Assembly: GCA_032690845.1 (NCBI GenBank)
Contig: CM064432.1
Coordinates: 58,836,071 to 58,900,070 of the forward strand
Reading direction: 5' to 3'
Length of the DNA: 64,000 nt
Source: Eleusine coracana subsp. coracana
Lineage: Eukaryota; Streptophyta; Magnoliopsida; Poales; Poaceae
Shown here: one piece after another, positions 1 through 10,779 of the stretch
How the letters are laid out: each line of letters opens with the position of its first letter
How positions within the stretch are numbered: position 1 is the stretch's first letter
Translations under genes and position numbers: made by a program
The notes under the pieces: generated by a model
What the model saw: the letters and a program-made list of their open reading frames with translations, nothing else
Told to the model about the DNA's origin: nothing
Database searches by the model: none

Positions 1-325
1 TGAGCTGAGCTGTGAACACCGACTGAAGAATATTTACGCTATCTAGACAGCTGCAGACGTAGGCGAGGTTTTGAATATCTACTGGTGCAAGCAGAGCAGC
101 TAATCTACCGTCACAAAAAAAAAAAGTTGAAGATATGCATTATGTATTCACGAAAAGGGGGCTGAATCAGCCCACATCATCATCAAACTTGTCCTGCAAT
201 TCGTGTGTTTGCTCACCTAGTCACCCGCACCTACCACTCATCTTCCACCAAACTACAGATCTAAACAACCTTCATGAACTAGTACTAGGAGCGAAGGACA
301 GTAGGTGAGCTAGCAGCTGAGTCAC
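1..325 (-). other. Probable intron of the 14-3-3 gene; no exon seen
   Basis: A GT donor follows exon 2 at 325. No conserved 14-3-3 exon is recognisable here. One in-phase minus-strand acceptor near 215 would add a tail of eight codons and a stop (DKFDDDVG). This would remove the helix 8-9 region, so I read it as chance rather than a terminal exon. Confidence 0.4.
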
Positions 326-1058
326 CTGCTTGGCGAGCGAGCACGCGCGGTCGGGCGAGTTGAGGATCTCGTAGTAGAAGACGGAGAAGTTGAGCGCGAG
401 GCCCAGCCTGATGGGGTGCGTCGGCGGGAGGTCCTTCATGGCTATGTCCTGCATAAAGGAAGAAGAAGTCACGCAAGATCCAATCAGTACGAGTCAACTC
501 GTTTTGCTGAAGAAGCGAGAGAGAGAGAAAAAAAACAGAGACGAGTTGGTGGTGGAGAAGGGCGACCTGCGCGGCCTGGTAGGCGCCGAGGGTAGCGTCG
601 GCGGCGTCCTTGCGCTCGGCGCCGGTCTTGAACTCGGCGAGGTACCGGTGGTAGTCGCCCTTCATCTTGAGGTAGAAGACCTTGGCGTCGACGGCGGCGG
701 CGGCGGGGACGAGGCGCTCGTCGAGGAGGCGCAGGATCCCGGCGCAGATGTTGGAGAGCTCGCCCTCGACGCGGGCGCGGTAGCCGCGTGCGGCCGCGGC
801 GTGTCCCGCGGCGCCGCGCCCTTCCTCCTTCTGCTCGATGGAGGAGACGATGCGCCACGACGCGCGGCGCGCGCCGATGACGTTCTTGTAGGCGACGGAG
901 AGCAGGTTCCGCTCCTCGACGGTGAGCTCCCCGGTGCCCGCGGCGGCCACCACCTTCTCCATGAACTCCACCATCTCCTCGTACCGCTCCGCCTGCTCCG
1001 CCAGCTTCGCCATGTACACCATCTCCTCCCGCGTCCCTCCGGGTGCTGCGGCGGCCAT
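326..1058 (-). CDS. 14-3-3 protein, partial (exons 1-2; 3' end off the window)
   Basis: A phosphoserine/threonine-binding adaptor of the 14-3-3 (GF14) family, expected to act as a dimer in cytosol and nucleus. Exon 1 is 567-1058 (164 codons) and exon 2 is 326-448 (41 codons). Both junctions have CAG/GT donors or an AG acceptor and keep phase. The first 14-3-3 signature (RNLLSVAYKNV, residues 50-60) is intact. The phosphopeptide-binding residues K58, R65, R138 and Y139 are present. Exon 2 ends at the usual 14-3-3 splice point, CSLAKQ. The next family exon (starting AFDEA) is not seen in positions 1-325, so about 50 residues are missing. The ATG at 1058 directly precedes MAAAAPGG and the conserved REEMVYMAKLAEQAERY block. 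Residues 79-95 are alanine/glycine-rich and unlike ordinary plant 14-3-3s, so this is a divergent paralogue. Family assignment is very secure; function of this copy is inferred. Confidence 0.93.
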
Positions 1059-1964
1059 CTCTTCTCTCTCCCGCGCCGGCAACGAGCGAAGCTTCCCCTC
1101 TCTCTCGCTCAGCAGTAAGGCGCTGCGGGCGTTTGGTTGGTGGGTGCGTGTGGCTGTTGCGGTTTCGGGGTGGAGTCTGTGGGTGGGTGGGGTGGGGAAG
1201 GAGAGGAAGGAAGGAAGTGGGGAGGAGCGGCTGCGGTTTTAAAACGAGACGGGGGTGGGTGACTTTTGGGCCGTCCTTGTATTTCCGCAGCTCCTCTCGC
1301 CTCCTCGCTTTTCCTTTTTCTGCGGGGGCGAGCGAGCGTTGGAGATAAGAACGAACGAGAGAGGAGATCTGTTTCGGTTCAAAACACAAGGTGCAGTGGA
1401 CGGGATGGATCTTTTGCTCGGCGCGTTCACACGACGCGTCAGCTGCTGATTTGTGATTTGTCCCGTCCCGTGGGTTCCCCATGTGGGACGCATGTGTGAC
1501 GATCCTGGGCCGGGCCGAAGCTGTCTTCATCAACTGGATCGAAATGCTTGTACCCAACCCCAGTGGGCCGCCTGTTGAGGCTGTCTAAGGAGTTCCTGGT
1601 AGTATAGTGGCATAAGCCCACACCAGGTTTACAAACCGGCAGTGGACCGGTTTTGGAACGGGATATTGTCGTGAATGGTGCCGTAAATAGAATGGAGAAT
1701 TCCTGAGACCGTGAATTTTTTTTTTGCAACACTGCATTTTTTAACAGCAGATTACAAATACAAGTTATTCTTTTGTACCTTTACCCTTTCACGTTTTTTG
1801 TCACATATAAAAAGGCAAAAAAAAAAGGATACAAAAAGAAAAGAATTCCAAAGATCCCATGGCTGTCACGTAAGACTGTAGCACGTCGCAGCAATGCCAA
1901 ACATACTGTCGCATGAATGAACGACCCAAAGCAAGCATGCAATGCAAGAGAACACAGAGACGAA
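1059..1964. other. Intergenic: 14-3-3 5' flank and NPF 3' flank
   Basis: Positions 1059-1140 are CT-rich on the plus strand and probably hold the 14-3-3 5' leader. The segment up to about 1250 is GC-rich. The rest, including T-rich stretches near 1715-1840, shows no gene. Confidence 0.5.
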
Positions 1965-3341
1965 TCACGACACGACGGTCTTGACCTTGTAGTTCCTGGC
2001 GAACGCGCTGTACACGACGAAGTTGAGCGTGCATAGCGCGGCCATGAGCCAGAAGAAGTAGTCGAGGTGGCCGGCGTTGAGGTCGTCGGAGATCCACCCT
2101 TGCCGGCCGTCGATGGCGGTGAGCGCGTCGACGACGGCGAAGACGAAGGAGCTCATGTAGCTCCCCATCGCGACGGTGAGCAGCGCGAGCGACGTGCACG
2201 TGCTCTTCATCGCGCCGGGCGCCTCGTTGTAGAAGAACTCCAGCTGCGCGATGTAGCTGAACACCTCCCCGCCGGCCATCACGAAGTACTGCGGCATCTG
2301 CCACGCGATGCTGATGGCTTCCCCTCGTCCGGCCGCGTCGAGGCGCCGCGTCTCCACGATCGCCGCCACGGCCATCGCGAGCGCCATGAGCAGCCGCCCC
2401 GCCCCCATCCGCCGCAGCTGCGACGGCGCGGCGGATGACGACGACGCGCTCTTCTTCAGCGCGGGGACGATGAGGAAGTCGTAGACGAGCACCCAGGCCA
2501 GCACGCAGAGCACCTCGAAGGAGACCATGGACGCGGCGGGGACGTGGACGGACAGCACGCGCGCGTCCATGGCGCCGCCCTGCTGCACGAACGTGGTGTT
2601 AAGCTGCGCGTACGCGGCGGACAGCACGATGCTGGTGGCCCAGATGGGCAGCAGCCGCAGCAGGATCTTGAGCTCCTCCACCTGCGTCACCGTGCACAGC
2701 CTCCACGACGACGACGACGACGACGAGGGCCCCATCATCATCGCATCCTCCATGTCCACCACGGCGGCCTTGTCGAGGAACGCGAACTCGTCGGTGTGCG
2801 CGATCCGGGGGACCAGCCGGTCCTTCTCCACCTTGTCGGTGGTGATGATGGCCTCGTGGAGGAGGGAGGCGTCGAGGGGGACGCGGAGGCGGAGCTTGCG
2901 GCAGGCCGCGACGACGACCTGGGCCAGGCTGCGGAGCGGGGAGCCCGTGGGCATCCGGCGCTTGTACGTGGGCGTGGCGAGCACGAAGCCGGCGAAGCCC
3001 AGCGCGAGGCAGGCCGTGGCGACGCCGAAGCCCAGAGCCCAGCTCACGTTGGTCTGCACCCACACGATGAGCACGCCGGACACGATCATCCCGAAGTCCA
3101 CGCACATGTAGTACCAGCTGAAGAAGGCGGCCTTCCGGTCCCGGTCCACCGCGTTGTCGTCGTCGAACTGCTCCGCGCCGAACGGCAGCAGCGTTGCGCG
3201 CACGCCGCCGCTGCCGAAGGCCACAAGGTAGAGCCCCAGGAACGCGACGTTCTTTGCGCCGAATAGGGACTGGCACGACGTGCCCACGCCGCAGAAATCG
3301 GAGGATGGCAGGGACGCAGAGAAGGTGACCAGGATCATACC

Positions 3342-3395
<54 letters not shown>

Positions 3396-4630
3396 ATCAA
3401 ATGGGCCTTCAGTAAAAGCACACAACGATAATATTTTGAAATGCGCAATTGATAATTGATAGATCAACGTGATAAGGGATTTCTTACAAGAACGTAGACG
3501 AAGAGTGAGACGATGATGGTGTTGTAGTTGCCCCAGAACGTGTCGGCCAGGAAGGCGCCGAGGACCGGGGTCAGGAAGCTCGTGCCCATCCACGTCGTCA
3601 CACTGGACGCGCTCACCACGCTGCTGCCGTGGAGGACGGTCTCCAGGTACATCACCAAGTTCGTGCCGATGCCGTTGAATGCCGTGCTCTCCAGGCATTC
3701 GAAGGCTAGGACTATAGCAGGGGCTTTGCTTCCACTTTTCTTATTTCGAATCAGCGGCACCGTGAGGCGGCTTTCGCCGTCCCACACCCTGGGGCTCTGG
3801 ATCTGCAAAGTTTGTAGATTTGTGCAAATTGTCACAAAGATGAACTCGACCTCATATATGTATGTATGTATGTATGTATGTATTTTAGGCTGCGGATATA
3901 ACTATGACAACGTATGTTTCAACGCAAGAACGATACCGTTTTGTGTTACGAACATATACGACTAGTGTGCTTCTGATGTGTAAAATGTGTGTTCTGCCGC
4001 TTTTCTGGCCCACCTTTTTTCTTTTTGGTAAACCTTGGTGTGGAGGGGCATCATGGATGCACGGCGCTCGCTCATTTCCCTGGCTTTTAGGAATGGGGAT
4101 TGTGCACTCATATAGATGGAGACTTGATAGCTCTTAACGCCACCAACCCAGTAGTATATACGTACGGCGCCATGACACAGTCAACGCCGCCATACGTATC
4201 GTGCGCGTTGATACGGGAATTAATCAAGCTAGTGACGTGATTGGCGAAACACGACACGACCAAACATCGGTTACTTGGTACATGCGCGTTAGCTTTCCGC
4301 AGGTGCTGATGTCTTCTCGACGACTTATACCAGCGGGACAAGCCAACAAACAAGTTAATAAAGTCATTGTTCTCAGATGGCACATATTTTTTATTCTTTT
4401 CGAAACCATGTGCACTTTGATTTTCCATGGAACTAGGAAGACACAGGATGCCTAAGCTCCAATGCAAACCAAGATCCGCAGCAGCCACCATCTAGGGATT
4501 GCATGGGTGTACCATATATACGTAGTACGGGTTATTAGAGAGCGCTGAGAGAGATGATCTCGTGAAGTAGACACAGTTGCCTTCGCATACGTACCTCAGG
4601 TAGCCGCGGAGAGTGCAGGCCTCGTTCCAT
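1965..4630 (-). CDS. NRT1/PTR family (NPF, peptide/nitrate transporter) protein, NPF8-like
   Basis: A major-facilitator proton-coupled transporter of the POT/NPF family. Family substrates include di/tripeptides, nitrate and hormones; the substrate here is unknown. Exon 1 is 4595-4630 (12 codons), exon 2 is 3488-3802 (105 codons) and exon 3 is 1965-3341 (458 codons plus stop). All junctions are phase 0 with GT/AG, giving 575 residues, normal for the family. Diagnostic blocks are FLADTFWGNYNTI in exon 2 and the segments FGSGGVRATLLPFGAEQFD, FSWYYMCVDFG and FFYNEAPGAMKS in exon 3. The usual ExxER/K motif reads ECLES, lacking the basic residue. Between the two six-helix halves lies a hydrophilic loop with a serine run (SSSSSSS). 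A minus-strand TATA-like box lies about 150 bp upstream of the ATG. I place it near NPF8 from memory of grass paralogues. Exon 1 is short and is supported by its donor and phase. Confidence 0.9.
3344..3392. repeat. (CA)n microsatellite at the NPF intron 2 acceptor
   Basis: About 24 CA units. On the gene strand they are (TG)n running directly into the CAG acceptor of exon 3, so the repeat replaces the normal pyrimidine tract. Confidence 0.95.
3855..3881. repeat. (TATG)n microsatellite in NPF intron 1
   Basis: Six or so tandem TATG units lie near the 5' splice-distal end of the 792-bp first intron (3803-4594). Nothing else is recognisable in that intron. Confidence 0.85.
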
Positions 4631-4781
4631 GGCGTCGCCGGCGTCCAATTCCTCTGCTCCGCTGCAGCTGCTATCTCCCGGAATCTCCCGAGAAAAAAGG
4701 AAGCCACGCCGCGTGCTATTGCTTTCTTCAGAACTCTTCCCGGGAGCTGAAGATGGTGGAAAAGAGAGGCGAGGAACGCGG

Positions 4782-4790
4782 TTATATATA
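4782..4790 (-). promoter_or_regulatory. Candidate TATA box of the NPF gene
   Basis: The plus strand reads TTATATATA, which is TATATATAA on the gene strand. It lies about 150 bp upstream of the NPF ATG at 4630, leaving room for a leader of roughly 120 nt. Assigned from position and sequence only. Confidence 0.45.
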
Positions 4791-5271
4791 CAAGCACTTG
4801 CCCGGCACGCGAGACAGAGAACAGGTAAGCGTCGTGCGTCGGCCGTCACTGTCCCGGCGCGAAACAAACACTAGAAAATATGCTCGCGCAAGATCGGTTC
4901 AAAACGCGACGCGAGCACAAAGAACACGATGGCATGCCGCATGCTACTGCTGGTACTGACTACTGAGGCGGTCCAAGGAGTTTTCCAAAATGGGCCGGCC
5001 GGCAGTTGAGGGCTTGAGGCTGTACCGTACTGCGGTACTGGGTTGATCTGAAACCGGGCCTAGTTGGCAGCCCGTTTGTGCGGTAAAAACCAGCAGCAGA
5101 GCCCATCTTACATTTTACCTCGGTGGAATCCATGCGCGACGTCTGGGGTGCCACCGGATTCCGCCGGGACGTCGGGTTTCCGCAGCGTAACAGCGTCGCG
5201 TCGCGTCGCGTCACTTGGACTTGGACCGCCGCTGATCGACTCTGCCCGCACCATGCGGCAACAAATTCTAC
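4791..5271. other. Intergenic, upstream of NPF
   Basis: No gene or element is recognised. The stretch is GC-rich with short ORFs that have no conserved motif. Confidence 0.4.
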
Positions 5272-5406
5272 GGGCTAGTTTGCTTGGTGCCATGAGAAAG
5301 TTGCCTGACTCAGGCAGCTTGCTCAGACGTCCAATTTTGAACGCTTGCGGCTGGCGTTGCTGTCTGGCAGAGCAGCTGCCTCGCAGGGCACCAAGCAAAC
5401 ACGCCC
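5272..5406. mobile_element. Small MITE with 20-bp terminal inverted repeats
   Basis: Left end GGGCTAGTTTGCTTGGTGCC matches the inverse of the right end (5387-5406) at 18 of 20 positions. A short TAC repeat flanks both sides (5269-5271 and 5407-5409). A 14-bp direct repeat, CAACAAATTCTACG, lies at 5259-5272 and again at 5419-5432. The 3-bp flanks fit a Tourist/PIF-Harbinger-like element, but the family is not certain. Confidence 0.65.
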
Positions 5407-5493
5407 TACGTGCTGGATCAACAAATTCTACGTGCCGACCGCCGAAGAGGCGCGCTTCCATGCGGAGCTGAAAGAAACGAGCGGACCACTACT

Positions 5494-5655
5494 CAGGGGC
5501 GGAGCCAGCGAATGACTACAGGGCGTGCTGATTATTTTTTTTGAAATAAATTCGACTTTTTATGTGATAGTTTACACGTCTCATCTCTAATTTACTTAAA
5601 AAGTAAAGCTGGAGTTTTAACGGCCCGGGCAGCATCCCCTGTGGCTTCGCCCCTG
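5494..5655. mobile_element. hAT-type MITE with an 8-bp target-site duplication
   Basis: The 162-bp element begins CAGGGGCGGAGCCAG and ends with the near inverse (GGCTTCGCCCCTG). Perfect 8-bp duplications CCACTACT flank it at 5486-5493 and 5656-5663. An 8-bp duplication with CAGGGGCGG ends is typical of non-autonomous hAT elements. The interior is AT-rich and has no ORF. Confidence 0.9.
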
Positions 5656-5663
5656 CCACTACT

Positions 5664-7800
5664 GGTCCGGTTCCGAGCGGGGGCGCGCTGGCCGAACCGA
5701 AACAAAGGCGCGGGATTGAAACAGCAACAGCGGCGGGGGGGCACCACGGAGTAGCGGCGACCCGGAGTGGAGCGCGGCACCGGCTTTCGGGTCTGCTCGC
5801 ATCGGCATCGCAAGTGGCTCCTGACAGAGGCAAGGAGCAGCGGCACGGAGTCTGTACCTGCGCTGCGCGGTTCACGTTTCTTTCTTCTTCATTCACAGCA
5901 TCTGTCTCTCTGCCCCATGTTTGCTCCGTCCTCGGTCCTCTCCAGCTAACTGTTTTCTCGTTCCCATCCGTTTTTTTTTTATAACCAGGTCATGTGGCCT
6001 ACCGCAAACGGACTGAGATTCTATTCTGCCTTCATGAGGGCCGGAATCCGCCCGCGTACTAGTGCCGTTCCTGCGTTCCCTGCAAATTGCAAAAAAAAAA
6101 AAAAAAAAAGGAAAGGAAAGGGGGAAAAAGAGAGAGAGAAGGTTCCCGTCTGGATCGAACGGAATATTGTTGTGCAGTCGTCATTCCTCGCACTGAAGAA
6201 CTGCTGAATCTTGCCGCATGCATGGACTGCCGATGAACAAATCTGGATCGAATAAAAAGCGAAGCGCCGAAATGGCGAGTCAAAAGCAAGCAACCGCGCC
6301 GGCGCCGCTGCGCGCACCGAGACGGCACGGAGTCGAGCAAGTCTTGCGTGAGTGCTTGACCCCGGACTAGAAAATGAACAGTGCACGGCCGTCGCGTCAG
6401 GTTGGTTTTTACTACAGCGTCGAAGGTTCTGAAAAAGGAACGGGATAGCAACAGAAAGGCCACTCCGTTCGTCGGTGAGAGGCGTCACCTCCACGCGTCT
6501 CTTTCTTCGCTGCATTTCACGCTGGTTTCGTAGGTTACCACTAGCGGCATGCGTGCATGGAAAAGGGCGGAAAAGGAGGGTTGCCCCCGTGCGTGCGTTG
6601 GACTAATGCAGGAATCGCGTTTCTTGTGAAGCTATATCCCGTCTCATTTTCCATCCTATCGTTTGATGAAACTCGGTTCTTAGAATGGAGTCGTTCACAT
6701 TAGTGGATATGATTCGTGCCGTCTAGAACATACACAAAAAGAAAAACCAGAAGATCTTGACAGCCACAAGTAGGGCAGCAAGTAAATGAGATCAATGCAT
6801 TGGACTATTGCTGTCAGCATAGCAGTGGATCATAATGTGTTAGACATTATTTCCGTGAATGAACACGAGAGGCTAATTAAGTCAAACATGATCATTTGCT
6901 AGTTTTCAGTTAACCTCAGCCATATTTTTGAAACAATTATTTACTACATGGAACGTTTCTTTCTTTTCCTATATCATTTTTTTGCCGCAGGTGAAGAAGA
7001 AAAAAATTTCTCGTTTGTTGGATTAAATAAAGGGACTTGCTAATTTTCAGCTGATTGGAAATTTGGGCAACTTTCAATTGATTTAATGGTTTATAATTAT
7101 TATATAGATAATTCTAAAAAAATATTAAAACATAAAATAGCAAATTATTGACTAAAAGCTTTCAGTTGATTGAAAGCTAGAAAATATGTTAAATATATCC
7201 TATATGACTAAAAAGGTCGGGTTAGAGACTAAATACATGGGTTAATTAATGGACTTTCTTTTGCGGGGAAGTGGCTTACATGGACCTAATCAACCGATTA
7301 AGCTCAAGCTCCTAATCCACGTGACACGTTATTCAACTCAACGACGTCACAACTCGGAATGTAATGAACTACTAACACGGTGGATGATTTTTATTCCGCA
7401 ACCTAACAGGCGATTAGATTAGACTTAGTGTGTAATAAACTTTGTTATCAAGCATCAAATCCTTCACGGTACTCGAAATGGCACCATCAAGTACAAAACC
7501 TCATGCCCAAAACGGAGTATGTCGAGATCCCAAGCGTCCAAACAACCGGCAGACCCAGCAAATTGTTTTTTAGTTTATGGCAGAAGAACGCACCGCCGTC
7601 AGAATCAGAACCCGAAAACAGCAGGAGACGGCCTCAGCTCCTGGTTAAGCACCCGTGGCTGCGGCAGGGCAGAAAAGGAAAAGCCAGGGCGCGTCGGACG
7701 AGTGGCGAGGCCCACGGTTTGGTCACCCGGTAAATCGTGAACCCAGGTCGCGGCGGGATCAGCCACCCGCGACGCACCACGTACGCACCACGAACTTCCA
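5664..7800. other. Intergenic, no gene recognised
   Basis: 5664-6540 is GC-rich with an A-run at 6091-6109 and several overlapping ORFs without recognisable domains. 6590-7420 is AT-rich. 7420-7800 is the upstream flank of the cysteine oxidase gene. Confidence 0.5.
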
Positions 7801-7803
7801 GTA

Positions 7804-7811
7804 GTATATAT
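7804..7811 (+). promoter_or_regulatory. Candidate TATA box of the cysteine oxidase gene
   Basis: TATATATT lies about 137 bp upstream of the ATG at 7941. A second TATATA at 7895-7901 is only about 45 bp from the ATG, which would leave almost no leader, so the first is preferred. Confidence 0.35.
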
Positions 7812-7940
7812 TTCTCCTCCGCGTGGCCCCCAATTCCCAATTCCCAAATTCCGACACCTTCTTCTCTCGGAGGAGCTCACACGTCACGCTCGACTTATAT
7901 ACTAGCGGTCTCCTTCCTCTTCCCCCCTGCGCTGCGATCT

Positions 7941-9129
7941 ATGGCCGTGGCGTTCCCTTGGCACATCATGAAGCTCAGCAAGGTGCAGCGGCTCTACGAC
8001 GCGTGCGACCTGGTGTTCTCGTCGCCGGCGCAGGCGGCGCCCTCTCTCGCCGAGATCGAATGGCTGCGCCAGCTCCTCGGTAAGCAGTGATTGTTGCTCT
8101 GTATTTGGTGTTCGTGCTGGAGCGGTTTTAGTTCAGATTGCTGGACTAACTTGTTTAATTGGCTTTAGATGGCATCGAAGCGGCGGACGTCGGGATCGAC
8201 GACGGCGAGAAGTCGTCGTCTTCGTCGTCGGACGACGAGCTGAGCCCGAAGAGCGCCGCTCGGCTCCTCCCGGCGCTGGCGTTCGAGCGGATCACATACG
8301 TGCACATCCACCAGTGCGACGACTTCTCGGTACGCCGCGCTGGTTTACGCACGAGTCGGTTTCGGTTGGTTCTCTGCTCTGGTTGTGGATGATGCTCACA
8401 GTCGCAGCGTTCTGGTTAATTTCCGGCAGATGGGCGTGTTCTGCTTCCCGGCGGGCGCGGCACTGCCGCTGCACGACCACCCGGAGATGGTGGTGCTAAG
8501 CAAGCTCCTGTACGGCACCGTGCGGAAGCGGTCCTACGACTGGGTCGCCGCCGCGCCGCCGCGCTCCGGCGAGAGAAAACGTAATACCAACACTCCATCT
8601 CCATCATCACGCTGCTGATTACTATTACTATGCTCGTTGCTCTGTTTCTCTAACGCCGCGCGGTGAATCGGCGATGATGGATGCAGGTGGTCTGGCCAGG
8701 GTGGTGGCCGCCGACGAGGTGCTGCGCGCGCCGCGCGAGGCGTCGGTGCTGTTCCCGCGGAGCGGCGGCAACATGCACGCCTTCACCGCCGTCACGCCGT
8801 GCGCCATCCTCGACGTGCTCACGCCGCCCTACTCCGAGGACCAGGGCCGCCCGTCGACCTACTTCAACGACATCCCCATCCCGTCCCTCCCAGGTGCTCA
8901 TCATCTCACACACCACTATTCACTAGTCTACTCGCTACAGAACGTACAATTCGTTGCGCAATGTGAAAGTTTGAAACCACTGTCTGATGACACGGAGCAA
9001 TTAATTCTGCTTCTTTCAGGCTTTGCAATTTTGGAAGAGACGGATCTCCCCGAGGATTTCAGAGTGGCCGGTGCGCCGTACCTTGGCCCTGAACTGACGG
9101 TGGACATGGATTACGATGATGACGACTAG
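7941..9129 (+). CDS. PCO: Plant cysteine oxidase (PCO/ADO-type thiol dioxygenase)
   Basis: A non-haem iron dioxygenase that oxidises the N-terminal cysteine of substrates such as ERF-VII factors. This lets the N-degron pathway destroy them in oxygen, so it acts as an oxygen sensor in cytosol and nucleus. Exons are 7941-8079, 8169-8329, 8430-8580, 8687-8893 and 9020-9129. Every junction is GT/AG and in phase, giving 255 residues, typical of the family. The cupin-like iron ligands are visible: H115 and H117 in LPLHDHPEM (exon 3) and H181 in GGNMHAFTAV (exon 4), followed by the DVLTPPY segment. An acidic serine-rich insert lies near residues 55-70 and the protein ends in an aspartate run (DMDYDDDD). 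Members are PCO1-5 in Arabidopsis; I cannot assign the subtype securely. Confidence 0.95.
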
Positions 9130-9980
9130 CTAGCTAGCTCACTGCTTTTTGAAAAGAGATAGTAGCAGTGGTTGCGTGCGCTAATTCTGTACACAAGAAA
9201 AAACATGTAACGCCTTTGCCCTTTTGTGCATATACTAGGAGAGTTTTGAGAGTCTTTGCCCTTTACTGCACAACAGTCTGCACTGTTTCTTGTTTTTAGT
9301 CTAGCACAAAAGTTTCGCAAACTAACAAATCAGCTTGGTTACAAAACTGACTTGATATAATTGAGGCCCGGAGAGTGCAAAGTTTCTTACTCTTTACAGT
9401 ATTAATTTTGGGGGCGAAATCGAGTGCTTAAGAAGAACATAAGCACAATAGAGAGATGTTGATCCCTGATCCGTCTAAAAGTCTAGCAAGATGCAAAACT
9501 GCAAGGCCACACCACAGCCTACACAGGCTGTATGTACCCGAGGAGAAAATCCGTCGTACGTATCAGTGGGCCGCGGTTGCTTGCACGTGGTTGGCTAGTG
9601 GTTTCCGTCTCTCCGTTCCGTCGCGCCGCCCTCCGTGTGTCAGTGTCACTGTGTGCGTGCGTGACCATGGAGCAGCGCGCGGTAATCATCTCGTCTCGCT
9701 GGCAATACGCAATGCAAAGTCGTCTTGGTGGGTGGACTCGTGCTGTGACCTTCGCCGTTAAGATAAAAGAGATGGATAGGCGTAGCGTTGCTTAAAAAAC
9801 TGAAAACGTCGGTAAATATCTGCGATGGCCGCGAAGGGAATGATGGTGAGCGTCAGCGCATATCGTCATTTCTGTCTATCTTTTCTTTAGAGAAAGACCA
9901 TTTGTTTTTTCTACGCTAAGTCTCATGTTTTTTTCTTGTGAACGCAGAAACCTCTGTTTTCCGCTCGTCGACGAACCGGT
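9130..9980. other. 3' flank of PCO and intergenic DNA
   Basis: The first few hundred bases are the likely 3' untranslated region and flank. The rest has only short ORFs without motifs. I see no gene. Confidence 0.5.
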
Positions 9981-10118
9981 CAAGCCTCCCAGAATCCTAC
10001 GGAAACAGGCTGCCAGATTTGCCATACTGCTACAGACTGCGCGGTAGGCGAATGGAGGCCCATTCTGATGATCAGGAGCATGATGGCCGAAGATCACAGC
10101 CCATTTAACTCAACAAAG
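9981..10118 (+). repeat. Direct duplication flanking the GATA pseudogene, copy 1
   Basis: About 138 bp, nearly identical to 12263-12406 in the same orientation, starting CAAGCCTCCCAGAATCC. The two copies bracket the rearranged GATA locus. They differ by scattered substitutions and small indels. Confidence 0.85.
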
Positions 10119-10516
10119 ATCACAACGAAATCACATAGAATCCTTCATCAGAATATTAGTATTTTATGTTTTATTAATAATTTAGATAAGTGACAAAAAA
10201 TTACATTTCCGTGCAGATTGTACTCTCAAATACGCTGAATCTGTCAGGTTAACATTTACGTTCTAATTCATGGCACATGCTTGATGATGATGATCCGATG
10301 AGTGATGCCTTCATCTCCTCATTAGAAGTCTCTTGCCCCCACAGATGCTGCGTCAGCTTCTTAACTCCGTCGAATCACTGTGGTATGTAGTCCTAAAATA
10401 ATAACTAATGGAAGCCACTAATAAAAGCCCATGATGCATTATACTAACCAGTTCTTTTACCCATTATACGCTATGTTATAGGGACTTTGCACTGGCGTTG
10501 GGAGGGGGGGGGGGGG
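10119..10516. other. Intergenic, no gene
   Basis: AT-rich sequence with no recognisable feature, ending in a G-run (10504-10516). Confidence 0.4.
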
Positions 10517-10680
10517 CACTGGCAGAGCCAGGGCCGGCAGCTAGCAGGGCCAGGTTGAATAATCCACCTGATTAACATAGTGATTAATCATTTTAACACT
10601 CGATTACTGTTCACTCCCAAAGAAATAGGTACCCGGGGGGGGGGGGGGGATGGCCCCTGCTGTCACTGGCTCCGCCACTA
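10517..10680. mobile_element. Degenerate hAT-like MITE fragment
   Basis: The left end CACTGGCAGAGCCAG and the right end (10664-10680, GGCTCCGCCACTA) are imperfect inverted copies of the GTGGCGGAGCC type of terminus common in grasses. A second terminus of this type (GGATCCGCCACTG) ends at 10778, exactly where GATA homology starts. No clean target duplication was found. Confidence 0.45.
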
Positions 10681-10779
10681 GAAAAAAAGATTAGTAGTCT
10701 CCCAGACTGTTTCCGGTTCTTGTGTTTTTAGAGCTAGCTTTACGTTATAGCTGAATTTCAATCCTGGATCCGCCACTGC

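Noticed and set aside
272..325. Continuation of the exon 2 frame to 272 in the 14-3-3 gene
   Set aside because: The sequence after CSLAKQ is a normal GT intron start at a conserved splice point.
1591..1662. A tRNA-like A-box (GGTAGTATAGTGGC) resembling the start of tRNA-Asp
   Set aside because: No matching B-box (GGTTCGA) or cloverleaf follows, so it is probably chance.
5516..6515. Overlapping ORFs of 80-165 codons on both strands
   Set aside because: No conserved domain, skewed composition and overlap with a MITE and an A-run; typical GC-rich noise.
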